64,000 bases of DNA, taken from positions 5,332,001-5,396,000 of the forward strand of contig NZ_CP063458.1 in assembly GCF_015169395.1 (NCBI RefSeq). Direction: 5' to 3'. The DNA is from Humisphaera borealis (GTDB lineage Bacteria; Planctomycetota; Phycisphaerae; Tepidisphaerales; Tepidisphaeraceae). Positions within the stretch are counted from its first letter, which is position 1; each line of letters opens with the position of its first letter. Below are positions 16,322-24,587 of this stretch, piece after piece. Both the position numbers and the translations under genes were made by a program. The notes under the pieces are model-generated. The model saw nothing but the letters and a program-made list of their open reading frames with translations. It had not been told where the DNA came from and did no database searches.

Positions 16322-16352
16322 ATCATCGCGATCGTTGCCCTCCCGATGAGCG

Positions 16353-16394
16353 GGTCAGGCTTCGCCTTTGACCGGTCGAAGGCAAAGCCTGACC
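16353..16394. repeat. 42-bp near-perfect palindrome
   Basis: GGTCAGGCTTCGCCTTTGAC continues into its complement, ending AAAGCCTGACC; only two positions are mismatched. It lies between the permease and outer-membrane-factor genes, 41 nt before the latter. Confidence 0.75.
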
Positions 16395-16434
16395 ATTCGG
16401 ACCGCAGGTCCACTCTTCCGTCTTCCAACCCCCT

Positions 16435-17886
16435 ATGCGAACCTTCTCCTTGCTCTTCGCGGCCGTCGTGTCCCTGGCGCTCGTCGGCGGCTGTACTGTC
16501 GGGCCCAACTACCGCACCCCCGATGCCCGTATGCCCGGCGGGTGGGCGACGCTCAACCGCACCAGCACCCAGCCGTCCATCGCCAACGAGCAGGCCACCC
16601 AGATCGCCACCTGGTGGGAACGCTTCGGCGACCCGAAACTCGACGAGCTGATCGCCGCCGCGATCGAAGGCAATCTCAACCTCGCCCAGGCCAAGGCCCG
16701 GCTCCAGCAGGCCCGCGCCCTGCGCGCGGTCTCGGCCGGCGGCCTCTGGCCTAGTGTCGACCTGTCCACCAGCTATCGCCGCAGCGGGCAGGATTCCGGC
16801 ATCTCCACCGGCTCCAACGACCGCTATCAGCTCGGCTTTGATGCCACCTGGGAAATCGACGTCTTCGGCGGACAACGGCGGACCGTCGAGGCGGCCGACG
16901 CCCGCGTCTTCTCGTCTTCGGCCGACCTGATGGATGTCCGCATCTCGCTCGTCGCCGAGGTTGCCGTCAACTACCTCAACCTGCGCACGTCGCAGCAGCG
17001 GCTGGCGATCTCGCGCAAGAATCTTGAGCTTCAGCAGCGCAGCCTGGACCTGACCAAGCGTCAGGTCGCCGCGGGTTTTGCCGCACGGCTGGACCTGGCT
17101 CAGGCCGAAGCGCAGATCGCCAACACCCAGGCCCAGATTCCCGGGCTTCGGCAGTCGGCGCAGCAATCGGTGCTGGAACTGGCGCTGCTGCTCGGGAAGG
17201 ATTCGAGCGCGCTCCTGGCGATGGTGGACAAGGTCGAGCCCATCCCCACCACGCCGCCGGTCGTACCCACCGGCCTGCCGGCCGAACTGCTGCGGCGTCG
17301 GCCGGACATCCGCCGGGCCGAAGGCGCGCTCTGGGCGGCGACGGCCAACATCGGTGTCGCAACGGCCGACCTGTACCCGCGGTTCAATCTCGTCGGCTCG
17401 ATCGGCACCGCCGACAGCAAGATGAAGGGCCTGTTTAACTGGAGCAATTCGCTCTGGTCGATCGGCCCGACGATCAGTTGGAATGTCTTCGACGCCGGCA
17501 GAATTCGCGCCAATATCGCACTTGCCGAAGCGCAGAACGACGAAGCCAAGGCGTTCTACTACCAGTCGATCCTGATCGCGGTGCGGGACGTCGAATCGGC
17601 GTTGACGGCGTATGACTTCGAACAGGAACGCCGGCAGCGGCTGCAGGCATCGGTCGACGCCAACCGCCGCGCGTACGACCTGGCCAACCAGCTCTACGCG
17701 CAGGGGCAGGTCGAGTTCGTCAACGTGCTGACGGCGCAGCAGGCGCTGCTCAACAGCGAAGACGCCTCCGCGCAGAGCGAAGCGGCGGTCGCCAAGAACC
17801 TGGTGGCGCTCTACAAGGCACTGGGTGGCGGGTGGGCCGACAGCGAGCCAAACCCGGTGGTCGCGGGGTCGCCGGCGGAAAAGTAG
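16435..17886 (+). CDS. outer-membrane efflux lipoprotein (NodT/OprM, TolC family)
   Basis: A 483-residue outer-membrane factor. The signal sequence ends in the lipobox LVGGC, giving Cys20 as lipid anchor, followed by TVGPNYRTPD, typical of NodT-type proteins. Two long tandem repeats of the TolC fold follow, with paired coiled coils (AKARLQQARALRA and QQRLAISRKNLELQQRSLDL) and the conserved LLRRRPDIRRAEGAL and AQAEAQIANTQAQIP segments. It is the outer-membrane channel of the MarR-MacA-MacB operon. Length and ends are normal. Confidence 0.93.
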   Translation: MRTFSLLFAAVVSLALVGGCTVGPNYRTPDARMPGGWATLNRTSTQPSIANEQATQIATWWERFGDPKLDELIAAAIEGNLNLAQAKARLQQARALRAVSAGGLWPSVDLSTSYRRSGQDSGISTGSNDRYQLGFDATWEIDVFGGQRRTVEAADARVFSSSADLMDVRISLVAEVAVNYLNLRTSQQRLAISRKNLELQQRSLDLTKRQVAAGFAARLDLAQAEAQIANTQAQIPGLRQSAQQSVLELALLLGKDSSALLAMVDKVEPIPTTPPVVPTGLPAELLRRRPDIRRAEGALWAATANIGVATADLYPRFNLVGSIGTADSKMKGLFNWSNSLWSIGPTISWNVFDAGRIRANIALAEAQNDEAKAFYYQSILIAVRDVESALTAYDFEQERRQRLQASVDANRRAYDLANQLYAQGQVEFVNVLTAQQALLNSEDASAQSEAAVAKNLVALYKALGGGWADSEPNPVVAGSPAEK

Positions 17887-18332
17887 TCGACGTTCGAGGC
17901 GCGACTGCGCCGGGAGACGCTCCGCTCCGCGTCGCGGCTAACCGGATGACGTCGAATCGGACACGTCTGATCAGCTGAGGGACGCTCGAAAATTCTCCTT
18001 GAACACAACCGACTCTATCCGTACAATATGCTAACATTGTACGGCGGGTCGAACGTGGGTCAACTCAAAACTCGAGATGACTGCGTGCAGGTCTCCTGTG
18101 CGTCGGAAAGCTCTTTCGATCGTCCGAGTGTCTTGATCTCGGGTTCGTTTGGCAGATTGGAATGTGGCATGGGCATGTACGCATGCCCGTGTCTTTTGGC
18201 GTCCAACGCTCACGGGCAAGAGTACTTGCCCATGCCACAAGTCGATGGAGTCTTGGGTTCGTTCGGCAGGCGGGTCTCGGGTTCGTTCGGCAACCGTGAT
18301 GTCAGAACGTCGTTCAGCAAACCGTGGCGGCG
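17887..18332. other. intergenic region with composite repeat
   Basis: No gene is visible between the efflux channel gene and the hypothetical gene at 18333. The first 250 nt show nothing distinct; the rest holds the B-C-B repeat at 18141-18291. Confidence 0.6.
18141..18291. repeat. composite repeat B-C1-B
   Basis: A 13-nt unit GGGTTCGTTTGGC (18141-18153), then a 77-bp two-hairpin element C1 (18163-18239; hairpins GGGCATGTACGCATGCCC and GGGCAAGAGTACTTGCCC inside a TGTGGCA/TGCCACA frame), then two more 13-nt units (18255, 18279). The same order recurs at 20509-20654. Confidence 0.85.
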
Positions 18333-18857
18333 TTATCGTGTTTCGTCAAACGCATGGTCGGTTGCCAGCTTGAGCCAATGGCTTAGCGGAACCTCCGTCG
18401 CATGGCGGAGTAAATCTTGAACTGCAACACGAAGGAGGACTACAGCCTCAAAAACTCGGTCCGCTCGCGTCGACGAATGGTGCACGGCGTGCATGCCATG
18501 AGCGTGCGCGTCGCAATCCGCTTCGATTTCCGTGATGACCTCCCATGCAGCCGTTGATGATCTCTGGCCGAAATACCACGACGGTCGAAGTTCGATGCAG
18601 AAGGCGACGCATCTGGAGCTGTCGATGCACGCTCCAACATGACCGCGGATGGCGACCTGCCCCGATGCATACGAAGCCAACTCGAACCCGACTCCGTCGC
18701 ATCGTGCTTCGTCGTGCCCGAAGTGACCGGCGATCTGAAGAAGGACTTCGGCGACCTCGTCTAGTAGCGCGCGAACGCACTGATCATCCTGATCGGAGAG
18801 TGGTCCAAGGACCGACTCGAGATGTAATTTGTTTTTGCGCAGCGATGAAGTTTGCAT
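18333..18857 (-). CDS. hypothetical protein
   Basis: A 174-residue protein that I do not recognise. It is rich in His, Cys, Ala and acidic residues (FGHDEARCDGVG, DCDAHAHGMHAVHH) and predicted mainly helical and soluble, with no signal peptide. Several His and Cys could bind metal, but no known spacing stands out. The start at 18857 has no good ribosome-binding site; an earlier start 12 codons upstream is possible. Base composition is less GC-rich than in neighbouring genes and the gene lies between repeat clusters, so it may be acquired or decaying. Confidence 0.5.
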   Translation of the reverse strand: MQTSSLRKNKLHLESVLGPLSDQDDQCVRALLDEVAEVLLQIAGHFGHDEARCDGVGFELASYASGQVAIRGHVGACIDSSRCVAFCIELRPSWYFGQRSSTAAWEVITEIEADCDAHAHGMHAVHHSSTRADRVFEAVVLLRVAVQDLLRHATEVPLSHWLKLATDHAFDETR

Positions 18858-18924
18858 GGCTGCAGTCCGGGTGAACGAATGCGCCTGCGTCACATGTAGG
18901 TGGGCACGTGGCAGTCCCCACCCG

Positions 18925-20106
18925 TTACTCCTCGCGCAGACGCGTCTGCACGTTGTCGAGGACGTTCATGAAGTTGATGTAACTGTCGTAGGGGCTTTCG
19001 TACGGGCTGAAGTACTTGTGGACGTCGCCGTCGGCCCAGAACTTGGTGCACATGTAGTAGAAGTGGTCGCTGGTCGTCAGGCGACGCCAGTCGGTCAGGA
19101 GCTGCTCGTCTCCCTTTTCCTTCAGCGCGCCTTCGAGCTTGTATAGCTCGTGCAGCGCATTGGATTGCATCGCGTTGCCGAGCCAGGCAGACAGGTCGCG
19201 CTCGGTGTCGGCCCAGGAGATCATGTGGGGTACGTCGATCTCGCCAACCGCTTCGAACTGGTCCACCTGCTGGCTCGGGGTGATGAACGAGTTCTCGCTG
19301 GAGGATTTCAGGATCGCCTCGGGAAGGTGGCGCATGAAATCGAAGATTCCCGTTTCGGCCCACTGGTGTTCGCCAAAGGTTTCGTAGTCCATGAACAGGT
19401 TGCAGACGTGGCCGTTGCCGTTGATCTGGTTTACCCACAGGGCGAACTTGTCGGCCGTCAACGGCCACTGCTCCCAGGTGCGGTTGCTGAAGCGGAACGC
19501 GATGTCGTCGCTCAAGCGGTAGTTTTTCAGCAGCAGCTTGGTCCGCGGGGCGTGCGGCGGGCGGTAGACGTAGTTGGGGCTGCGGTAGCCGAGCACGCTG
19601 TCGGCGCCTTCCGACAGGATACCGTCGTATCCCATGTGGCTGACGAAATGCGCCAGATCGTTGTTGTAGATCAGTTCCGTATTACGGAAGACGCGCGGGT
19701 CCTGCCCGAAAAGCTCCTTGATCAGCAGGCGGTGTTTTTCGACCTGGTCGCGGAACTCTTCCCGGCTGTAGAGGAACGCCAGCGAGTGGTAGTAGGTCTC
19801 GGAAAGGAACTCGACACAGCCGGTGTCGCTGAGTTCGCGGAAGAGGTCGAGAACTTCGGGCGCATATTGACGGAACTGCTCCAGGACAACGCCGCTCAGG
19901 CTGAACGCGACGCGGAACTTCCCTTCGTGCTGCCGGATCGCTTCGAGGAGCATCCGGTTGGCGGGCAGGTAGCACTTATGGGCGACCTTCCGGCACAGTT
20001 CGGCGTTCTTAAACTCGTCGAAGTAATGGCGGTCGGTGTCGAAGACGCTATACCGGCGCAACCGGTAGGGCTGATGCACCTGGAAGTAGAAACAGACAGA
20101 AGCCAT
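18925..20106 (-). CDS. glycoside hydrolase family 57 (alpha-amylase type)
   Basis: A 393-residue GH57 enzyme, probably a cytoplasmic alpha-amylase or glucanotransferase acting on alpha-glucans. The family motifs are visible: HQPYR (11-15), SETYYHSL (102-109), RNTELIYNN (141-149) with the nucleophile Glu144, and MDYETFGEH (239-247) with the acid/base Asp240. There is no signal peptide. The start at 20106 is set by MASVCFYFQVHQ, where family similarity begins; the open frame extends 146 codons further but is translated repeat DNA. GGAGGAG lies about 16 nt upstream, rather far. The C-terminus is short compared with many GH57 proteins, leaving just the catalytic part. Confidence 0.9.
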   Translation of the reverse strand: MASVCFYFQVHQPYRLRRYSVFDTDRHYFDEFKNAELCRKVAHKCYLPANRMLLEAIRQHEGKFRVAFSLSGVVLEQFRQYAPEVLDLFRELSDTGCVEFLSETYYHSLAFLYSREEFRDQVEKHRLLIKELFGQDPRVFRNTELIYNNDLAHFVSHMGYDGILSEGADSVLGYRSPNYVYRPPHAPRTKLLLKNYRLSDDIAFRFSNRTWEQWPLTADKFALWVNQINGNGHVCNLFMDYETFGEHQWAETGIFDFMRHLPEAILKSSSENSFITPSQQVDQFEAVGEIDVPHMISWADTERDLSAWLGNAMQSNALHELYKLEGALKEKGDEQLLTDWRRLTTSDHFYYMCTKFWADGDVHKYFSPYESPYDSYINFMNVLDNVQTRLREE

Positions 20107-20391
20107 AGGCTGCTTTCGTGCTCCTCCGGCCGCCGCACCCGAAAACGGGCGTGCAACGACACCCCCTCGCCGCGGGCTGGCTCGCCTGTTCGGCAAACCG
20201 CACGACCTCGACCCGTGGTGGGGTGGCGAGATTGTAACGGTTATGCGCGGGCGGTCTACCGAAGATCGGGAAGGGGAATGACGATTGGGGAAAATCGTGG
20301 TGACTGGCGGGGGCCTCCGGAACCGGTACCGAGACGGCGTCTCGGGTTCGTTTGGCAATCTTGGGTTCGTTTGGCGAAGAGACGCGGACTT

Positions 20392-20479
20392 GGTGCCACG
20401 GGTCGCCGGTACACCGGAGACCCGTGCGGTCGGCGTCACTCGCGCACGGGTCTGCGGGGTACAGCCGACCCGTGGCACC
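20392..20479. repeat. 88-bp palindromic element, copy A2
   Basis: Same outer arms as A1 and A3 (GGTGCCACGGGTCGCCGG ... CCGACCCGTGGCACC), with an inner pair GACCCGTGCG/CGCACGGGTC. Confidence 0.88.
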
Positions 20480-20530
20480 GGCGCGGCTTGGGTTCGTTCG
20501 GCAATCTTGGGTTCGTTGGGCGGATTGGAC

Positions 20531-20607
20531 TGTGGCATGGGCATGTACGCATGCCCATGTCTTCTGGCGTCCGACGCTCACGGGCAAGAGTACTTGCCCA
20601 TGCCACA
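20531..20607. repeat. 77-bp two-hairpin element, copy C2
   Basis: Two internal hairpins (GGGCATGTACGCATGCCC and GGGCAAGAGTACTTGCCC) inside a terminal TGTGGCA/TGCCACA inverted repeat; nearly identical to C1 at 18163-18239. Confidence 0.88.
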
Positions 20608-20670
20608 AAGCGATGGAGTCTTGGGTTCGTTTGGCGATGTTGGGTTCGTTCGGCAATGAGACGTGGATGT

Positions 20671-20758
20671 GGTGCCACGGGTCGCCGGTACGCCGGAGAC
20701 CCGTGCGGTCGGCGTCACTCGCGCACGGGTCTGCGGAGTACCGCCGACCCGTGGCACC
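20671..20758. repeat. 88-bp palindromic element, copy A3
   Basis: Nearly identical to A2, including the spacer GGTCGGCGTCACTCGCG, so the two copies are recent duplicates or kept alike. Confidence 0.88.
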
Positions 20759-20836
20759 GGCGCGGCTTGGGTTCGTTCGGCAATCTCGGGTTCGTTTGGC
20801 GATTTCGGCGCGAGGGTCTTCCGGTCGCGCCTTGCC

Positions 20837-21748
20837 TCACTCGAGGTCTTTGGGATTTCGCACGGCTTCGGGAAGGTCGATGAAGTCGCCTCTCTTAAGA
20901 CCCAGGCGGGCGGCCGCGCCCAGGTTCAGCTCGATCGCGTACCGGGCGAACCCTTCGCTGGGGGTGGCGTTGATGTCGTACGGCGCCATGTGCTTGATCG
21001 AGACGATTCGGCCGCTGCGTTCGAGGTACACGATGTCGAGCGGAATGCGGGTGTCTTTCATCCAGAATGCCAGTTCCTGTTCGCGCTGGAAGACGAACAC
21101 CATGCCCGCGTCCTGCGGGAGCGACGTGCGATACATCAGGCCGCGCTGCCGCAGGGCGTCGGTGGCGGCGATTTCCATGCGGATCGTCTCGCTGCCGAGC
21201 TTGATCGGCAGCCGGACGGGCTCGGAAAGGGCGGCGACGGCGGGTGGTATTGCGACCGTGTCGCCGATGTCGATCCCCGCCTTGGCCGCCACGCCGGTGG
21301 CGACCATCAGGGCGTACCGTGCTCCGACCGGCGATTCGAACTCGCGCGCGAGTGCCTCGGACATGGGTCTGACGAACAGCACTTTGCCCATCGGATCGAG
21401 CAGGATGACGTCGAGCTTGAGGTACAGGTTGTCGGTCGGCACCTTGAAGTAGTCGTCGCTCTGAAACACCAGCAGCATGCCGGTGTTTTCGGGAAGGTCT
21501 TTCTTCAGCCGCAGGTGCAGCAGGCGGGTGCGCTCGTCCGACGCGACGTCGACCGTGATCGGCGTCTGCTTGAGTTGGAGCGTGACCGGAGGCGTGGCGG
21601 CGGGTGGAACATTGGCGGCCGGGTCGGACTTGCAGCCGACCAGTCCGAGCGCCAGCGTCATCACGACGCAGACGACCCCGAGCGCGGCGCGACGCGTGAA
21701 CGAGGCCGAGGCGAAGGGTTTCGAGATGACCGTCGGCAGGTCATTCAT
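20837..21748 (-). CDS. lipoprotein with two tandem DUF192 domains
   Basis: A 303-residue protein with an N-terminal hydrophobic stretch and lipobox ending at Cys39 (LALGLVGCK). It contains two DUF192 domains, at about 55-165 and 180-295. The second has the typical features RQRGLMYRTSLPQDAGMVFVF, FWMKDTRIPLDIVYL and the I-x-x-M/P-Y ending; the first is a more divergent copy (DERTRLLHLRLKKDLPENTG, VPTDNLYLKLDVILLD). DUF192 has no established function. The ATG overlaps the stop of the upstream membrane-protein gene (ATGAATGA), which decides this start and points to coupled translation. Confidence 0.85.
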   Translation of the reverse strand: MNDLPTVISKPFASASFTRRAALGVVCVVMTLALGLVGCKSDPAANVPPAATPPVTLQLKQTPITVDVASDERTRLLHLRLKKDLPENTGMLLVFQSDDYFKVPTDNLYLKLDVILLDPMGKVLFVRPMSEALAREFESPVGARYALMVATGVAAKAGIDIGDTVAIPPAVAALSEPVRLPIKLGSETIRMEIAATDALRQRGLMYRTSLPQDAGMVFVFQREQELAFWMKDTRIPLDIVYLERSGRIVSIKHMAPYDINATPSEGFARYAIELNLGAAARLGLKRGDFIDLPEAVRNPKDLE

Positions 21749-22133
21749 TTGCCGCAGGCGGCTGGCCGGGATCGTTGCGTGTGGTGGGTGCATCAGCGGA
21801 GTCTCGGGAGCGCAGTCTTTTGCGTAGACGGGAGGTCAGGCGGACGTCGATGAGCGCGAAGACGACCAACGTCGCCATCAACGTCATGTTCAGTAGCCAG
21901 ACGACGACGAATCTGAGCGGGTCATTATCGGTGTCGGCGGCACGAAAGCCAACGTAGAGGCCGATGCCCAGCACGAACATGACGCCGCCACCGACCCGGC
22001 GGAGCCTCGAACGCCGGCGGTTGAGGTCTTGCGCCTCGATCTGGGCGAGTCGAACCGCGGCCTTGGAGTAGAAGAGGTAGTACCACCCCGCGGCGGACGT
22101 CAGGAGCGCAAGTATGGGTCCGGTGTACTCCAT
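21741..22133 (-). CDS. small membrane protein, partner of the DUF192 lipoprotein
   Basis: A 130-residue protein with three predicted membrane segments (about 5-22, GPILALLTSAAGWYYLFY; 48-64, GGGVMFVLGIGLYVGF; 75-97, VVVWLLNMTLMATLVVFALI), separated by a basic loop (NRRRSRLRR), and a charged tail. I do not recognise a family. It overlaps the DUF192 gene by 8 nt and follows the maf gene after 30 nt, so the three are likely one operon. Confidence 0.75.
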   Translation of the reverse strand: MEYTGPILALLTSAAGWYYLFYSKAAVRLAQIEAQDLNRRRSRLRRVGGGVMFVLGIGLYVGFRAADTDNDPLRFVVVWLLNMTLMATLVVFALIDVRLTSRLRKRLRSRDSADAPTTRNDPGQPPAANE

Positions 22134-22163
22134 GGGATTGACGGCGTCGCTGGCGACAAACCG

Positions 22164-22742
22164 TCAGCGCGCCGGTTCGTACCCGCAGTCGGACAGCATC
22201 GCCCGCGTCTGCTCCATCGGCAAGCCGACGATGTTCGTCAGGCTTCCGTCGATGCGGGTCACGAAAGGGTCGTTGTCCTGGATGCCGTAGGCACCGGCCT
22301 TGCCTTCCCAGAGGCCGGTCGCGATGTACGCTTCGAGTTCCTGGTCGGTCATCTCCCGCATCGACACGGACGATCGCACGGTTTTTGACAGGCGGGTTCC
22401 GGTCGAAGCGCGACAGAGCACCACCGCAGTGATGACCTGATGAAGCGTGCCGGACAGCGATCGGAGGATCCGCCGGGCGTCGTCGGCATCGGCGGGCTTT
22501 CCGAGCATCTGGTTTCCGAGCGCGACGACGGTATCGGCGGCAAGCACGAGATCATCCGGAAACCGCCGGGCGACGGTGTCGGCCTTTCGATTCGCCAGGA
22601 GTTCGGCGATCTCGGCCGGGGACAAGGAAGGCGGGAAGTCGGATTCGTCAACGTCGGCGGGGTGTACGTCAAACGCGTAGCCGGCTTCACGCAGGAGCTC
22701 GAGGCGTCGGGGGGAACCGCTGGCGAGAATGAGTCGTGCCAT
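22164..22742 (-). CDS. maf: Maf family nucleotide pyrophosphatase
   Basis: A 192-residue Maf/YhdE-type enzyme that hydrolyses dTTP, UTP or modified nucleoside triphosphates to monophosphates in the cytoplasm. The N-terminal loop ASGSPRR (7-13), the catalytic Asp70 in AADTVVAL, GKP (81-83), SGTLHQVITAV (97-107) and the GAYGIQD segment are all present. Length is typical. It heads the group with the membrane protein and DUF192 lipoprotein downstream. Confidence 0.92.
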   Translation of the reverse strand: MARLILASGSPRRLELLREAGYAFDVHPADVDESDFPPSLSPAEIAELLANRKADTVARRFPDDLVLAADTVVALGNQMLGKPADADDARRILRSLSGTLHQVITAVVLCRASTGTRLSKTVRSSVSMREMTDQELEAYIATGLWEGKAGAYGIQDNDPFVTRIDGSLTNIVGLPMEQTRAMLSDCGYEPAR

Positions 22743-22834
22743 ATGAACAGAAGCGTGACGGCGGAAGGGAGATTAAACGAATCAGGGGCGACCGACGCGT
22801 CGGCCGCCCCTGAATGACGTCACCATTTCATGCC

Positions 22835-24127
22835 CTAGAAGCTCACTGCGGCGCAGGGGCCGGAGCGGGTTCGGGCGTGGGAGCCGGAGCAGGGGCCGGT
22901 TCCGGAGTCGGCGTCGGAGCCGGCGCGGGCGTCGGTTCTGGCGTCGGGGTCGGCGCGGGAGCCGGAGCCGGTTCGGGTGTCGGGGTCGGCGCTGGCGCCG
23001 GAGCAGGCTCGGGTGCCGGGGTCGGCGCGGGGGTCGGAGCCGGTGCAGGTTCGGGCGTCGGAGTTGGCGCAGGAACCGGAGCGGGCTCGGGTGCCGGGGT
23101 GGGCGCGGCAGGGGAGCCGGAACCGGGGCGGGTTCCGGAGCAGGTGTTGGCGCCGGTGTCGGTGCGGGTGTCGGTGCCGGCACCGGAGCAGGCTCGGGAG
23201 CGGGAGTCGGGGCCGGAACGGGCGTCGGCGCGGGCTCGGGTGCCGGGACCGGGGCGGGTGTCGGGGCCGGGACGGGTTCGGGCACAGGAACAGGGGCCGG
23301 CGTGGGTGCCGGGACCGGTTCGGGTGCGGGCGTCGGGGCTGGAGCCGGGACCGGCGCGGGCTCGGCACCATCGGCGGTTCGGGCGACGGAGCCGGGGCGG
23401 GCGCGGGAGCAGGGGCCGGGGCCGGGGCCGGGGTCGGTTCAGGTGTCGGGGTTGGGGCCGGCGCAGGCGCTGGGGTCGGCTCCGGAGCGGGTGTCGCGGG
23501 AGCAGGCGTCGCCGGAGCGGGAGTAGCCGGAGCGGGTTCGGGGGCCGGTGTGGTCGGCGCGGGAGCCGGTGCGGCGGGAGGCTCGACGTTTTCGATCTTC
23601 GGCTTCTTGATCGCCACGGGCGCGTTCAGCACGCCGGTCGGAACATAGATCGCGACATCGCCGACCTTGGGATCGGGCACGCCGGCGACCTGCTCGTACT
23701 TGACGTGGAGGTGTCCGTTGACGATCGCCGAGACCGTGCCATGGACGAACTTCGACGGGCCGACCAGGACGGTGACGGTCTGTCCGATCTTGAACTCGTC
23801 GGCCTTGACATCGCCGACCGACAGGAGCTGGTTCTGGGGCAGTACCGCGGCGACGTTACCGACCTTCGCCTCGGGATTGGCCGCCTGGAAAGCCTGACGG
23901 ACGTCCGAGGTGCTTTCGCCGGCGTAGGGCGCGGGACCCGCGTCCTTGGGCTGCGATGATCCGCACCCGACCGTGAACAGACCCGCGAGCGCGGCGGCAG
24001 CGAGGAGAGTACGGGGAGCGAAACGGCGGCCGGCCGTGGCGGTACCGGTGGTTGACGGGCGGGACCAGGCCGAGGACGAAGCACCGCGTGTAGCGGACGT
24101 CGCCCCCGGGTTGATTTCTCGATGCAT
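22835..24127 (-). CDS. lipoprotein with Pro-Ala-Glu repeat tail, apparently frameshifted twice
   Basis: The frame codes for 430 residues. The N-terminal half is well behaved: a hydrophobic segment ending at a likely lipid-anchor Cys ([10 protein letters not shown]), then a small beta domain in two parts ([39 protein letters not shown]). From nt 23590 it becomes a Pro-x repeat ([12 protein letters not shown]). At 23363-23380 the repeat moves to another frame, and at 23105-23116, next to a run of four C on the coding strand, it moves again. Following the Pro-x frame to the end gives a natural stop (PAPAPQ, TGA at 22843-22845) and about 428 residues. Each change equals one missing base. It is either assembly error in repeat DNA or a real broken or phase-variable gene. 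Confidence 0.75.
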   Translation of the reverse strand: MHREINPGATSATRGASSSAWSRPSTTGTATAGRRFAPRTLLAAAALAGLFTVGCGSSQPKDAGPAPYAGESTSDVRQAFQAANPEAKVGNVAAVLPQNQLLSVGDVKADEFKIGQTVTVLVGPSKFVHGTVSAIVNGHLHVKYEQVAGVPDPKVGDVAIYVPTGVLNAPVAIKKPKIENVEPPAAPAPAPTTPAPEPAPATPAPATPAPATPAPEPTPAPAPAPTPTPEPTPAPAPAPAPAPAPAPSPEPPMVPSPRRSRLQPRRPHPNRSRHPRRPLFLCPNPSRPRHPPRSRHPSPRRRPFRPRLPLPSLLRCRHRHPHRHRRQHLLRNPPRFRLPCRAHPGTRARSGSCANSDARTCTGSDPRADPGTRACSGASADPDTRTGSGSRADPDARTDARAGSDADSGTGPCSGSHARTRSGPCAAVSF

Positions 24128-24587
24128 GACTACTCCTGGGAAGTTCTCCGAGGACGGGAGCGCCGAAGGGGTCCCGCCGGACAGACGGCTGTAAGTTCGC
24201 AGGCCCGCCGATTGTACGGCGGTCGCCTGCGCATCCGTATATCACTAGTTAAACGTCAGAGGGGGAGTCATGGCAAGTGTTTCCTTGACGAATTCCTCCC
24301 GTGTTGATTTCCGTCGAAGGGAACATACCGGGAGCGACGACTCGTCTAGCGTCCTGAGCCTGTGTCTCGACCGCGTCTGCCCGCATGGGGTTTCCCCGGC
24401 CCGCCGTCAACTGGGGTCGCCGCAACGTCCGGTAAGCCGAGCTAGCCGTGGGAATATTGATCAACAACTTGAAACGCGATCCTCGTCGCAGATAAATCAC
24501 CCTTGCAGAGGCTATCGAGGCGTAGGCAGGAACGGCAGTACCGATGCCACCAGTGCATCTCCTGGATCTTTGCTCAACGGAGCACGA
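24128..24587. other. 460-nt intergenic region between divergent genes
   Basis: The open frame here in phase with the following gene has no coding character. Apart from a TTGATCAA palindrome near 24458 and a weak promoter candidate I see nothing. Confidence 0.6.
24469..24497 (+). promoter_or_regulatory. weak promoter candidate for ppsR
   Basis: TTGAAA (24469-24474), about 17 nt, then ATAAAT (24492-24497), 90 nt upstream of the ATG. The -10 is a poor match. Confidence 0.25.

Larger units (their letters stand above)
20344..20800. repeat. ordered composite array B-A2-B-C2-B-A3-B
   Basis: Doublets of the 13-nt unit GGGTTCGTTYGGC, always 19 nt apart, start at 20344, 20490, 20623 and 20769. They alternate strictly with large palindromes A2 (20392-20479), C2 (20531-20607) and A3 (20671-20758), leaving 10-17 nt between parts. 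Confidence 0.9.
20107..20836. other. 730-nt repeat-filled intergenic region
   Basis: No gene is supported. From 20344 to 20800 it consists of an ordered array of palindromic elements and 13-nt units; 20107-20343 shows nothing distinct. Confidence 0.75.

Noticed and set aside
20107-20544. 146-codon N-terminal extension of GH57
   Set aside because: The extension translates repeat units (recurring NEPKIAERTQ-like peptides); GH57 similarity starts at 20106.
20344-20800. CRISPR array
   Set aside because: Units are 13 nt with doublets 19 nt apart and palindromes between them; there are no 30-40-nt unique spacers and no cas genes.
19150-20883. 577-codon plus-strand frame over the GH57 gene and repeats
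   Set aside because: Antisense to GH57 motifs, and its second half is translated palindromic repeat.
22814-23959. 381-codon Gly/Ala/Val-rich plus-strand frame
   Set aside because: Mirror image of the Pro-x repeat tail of the minus-strand lipoprotein.
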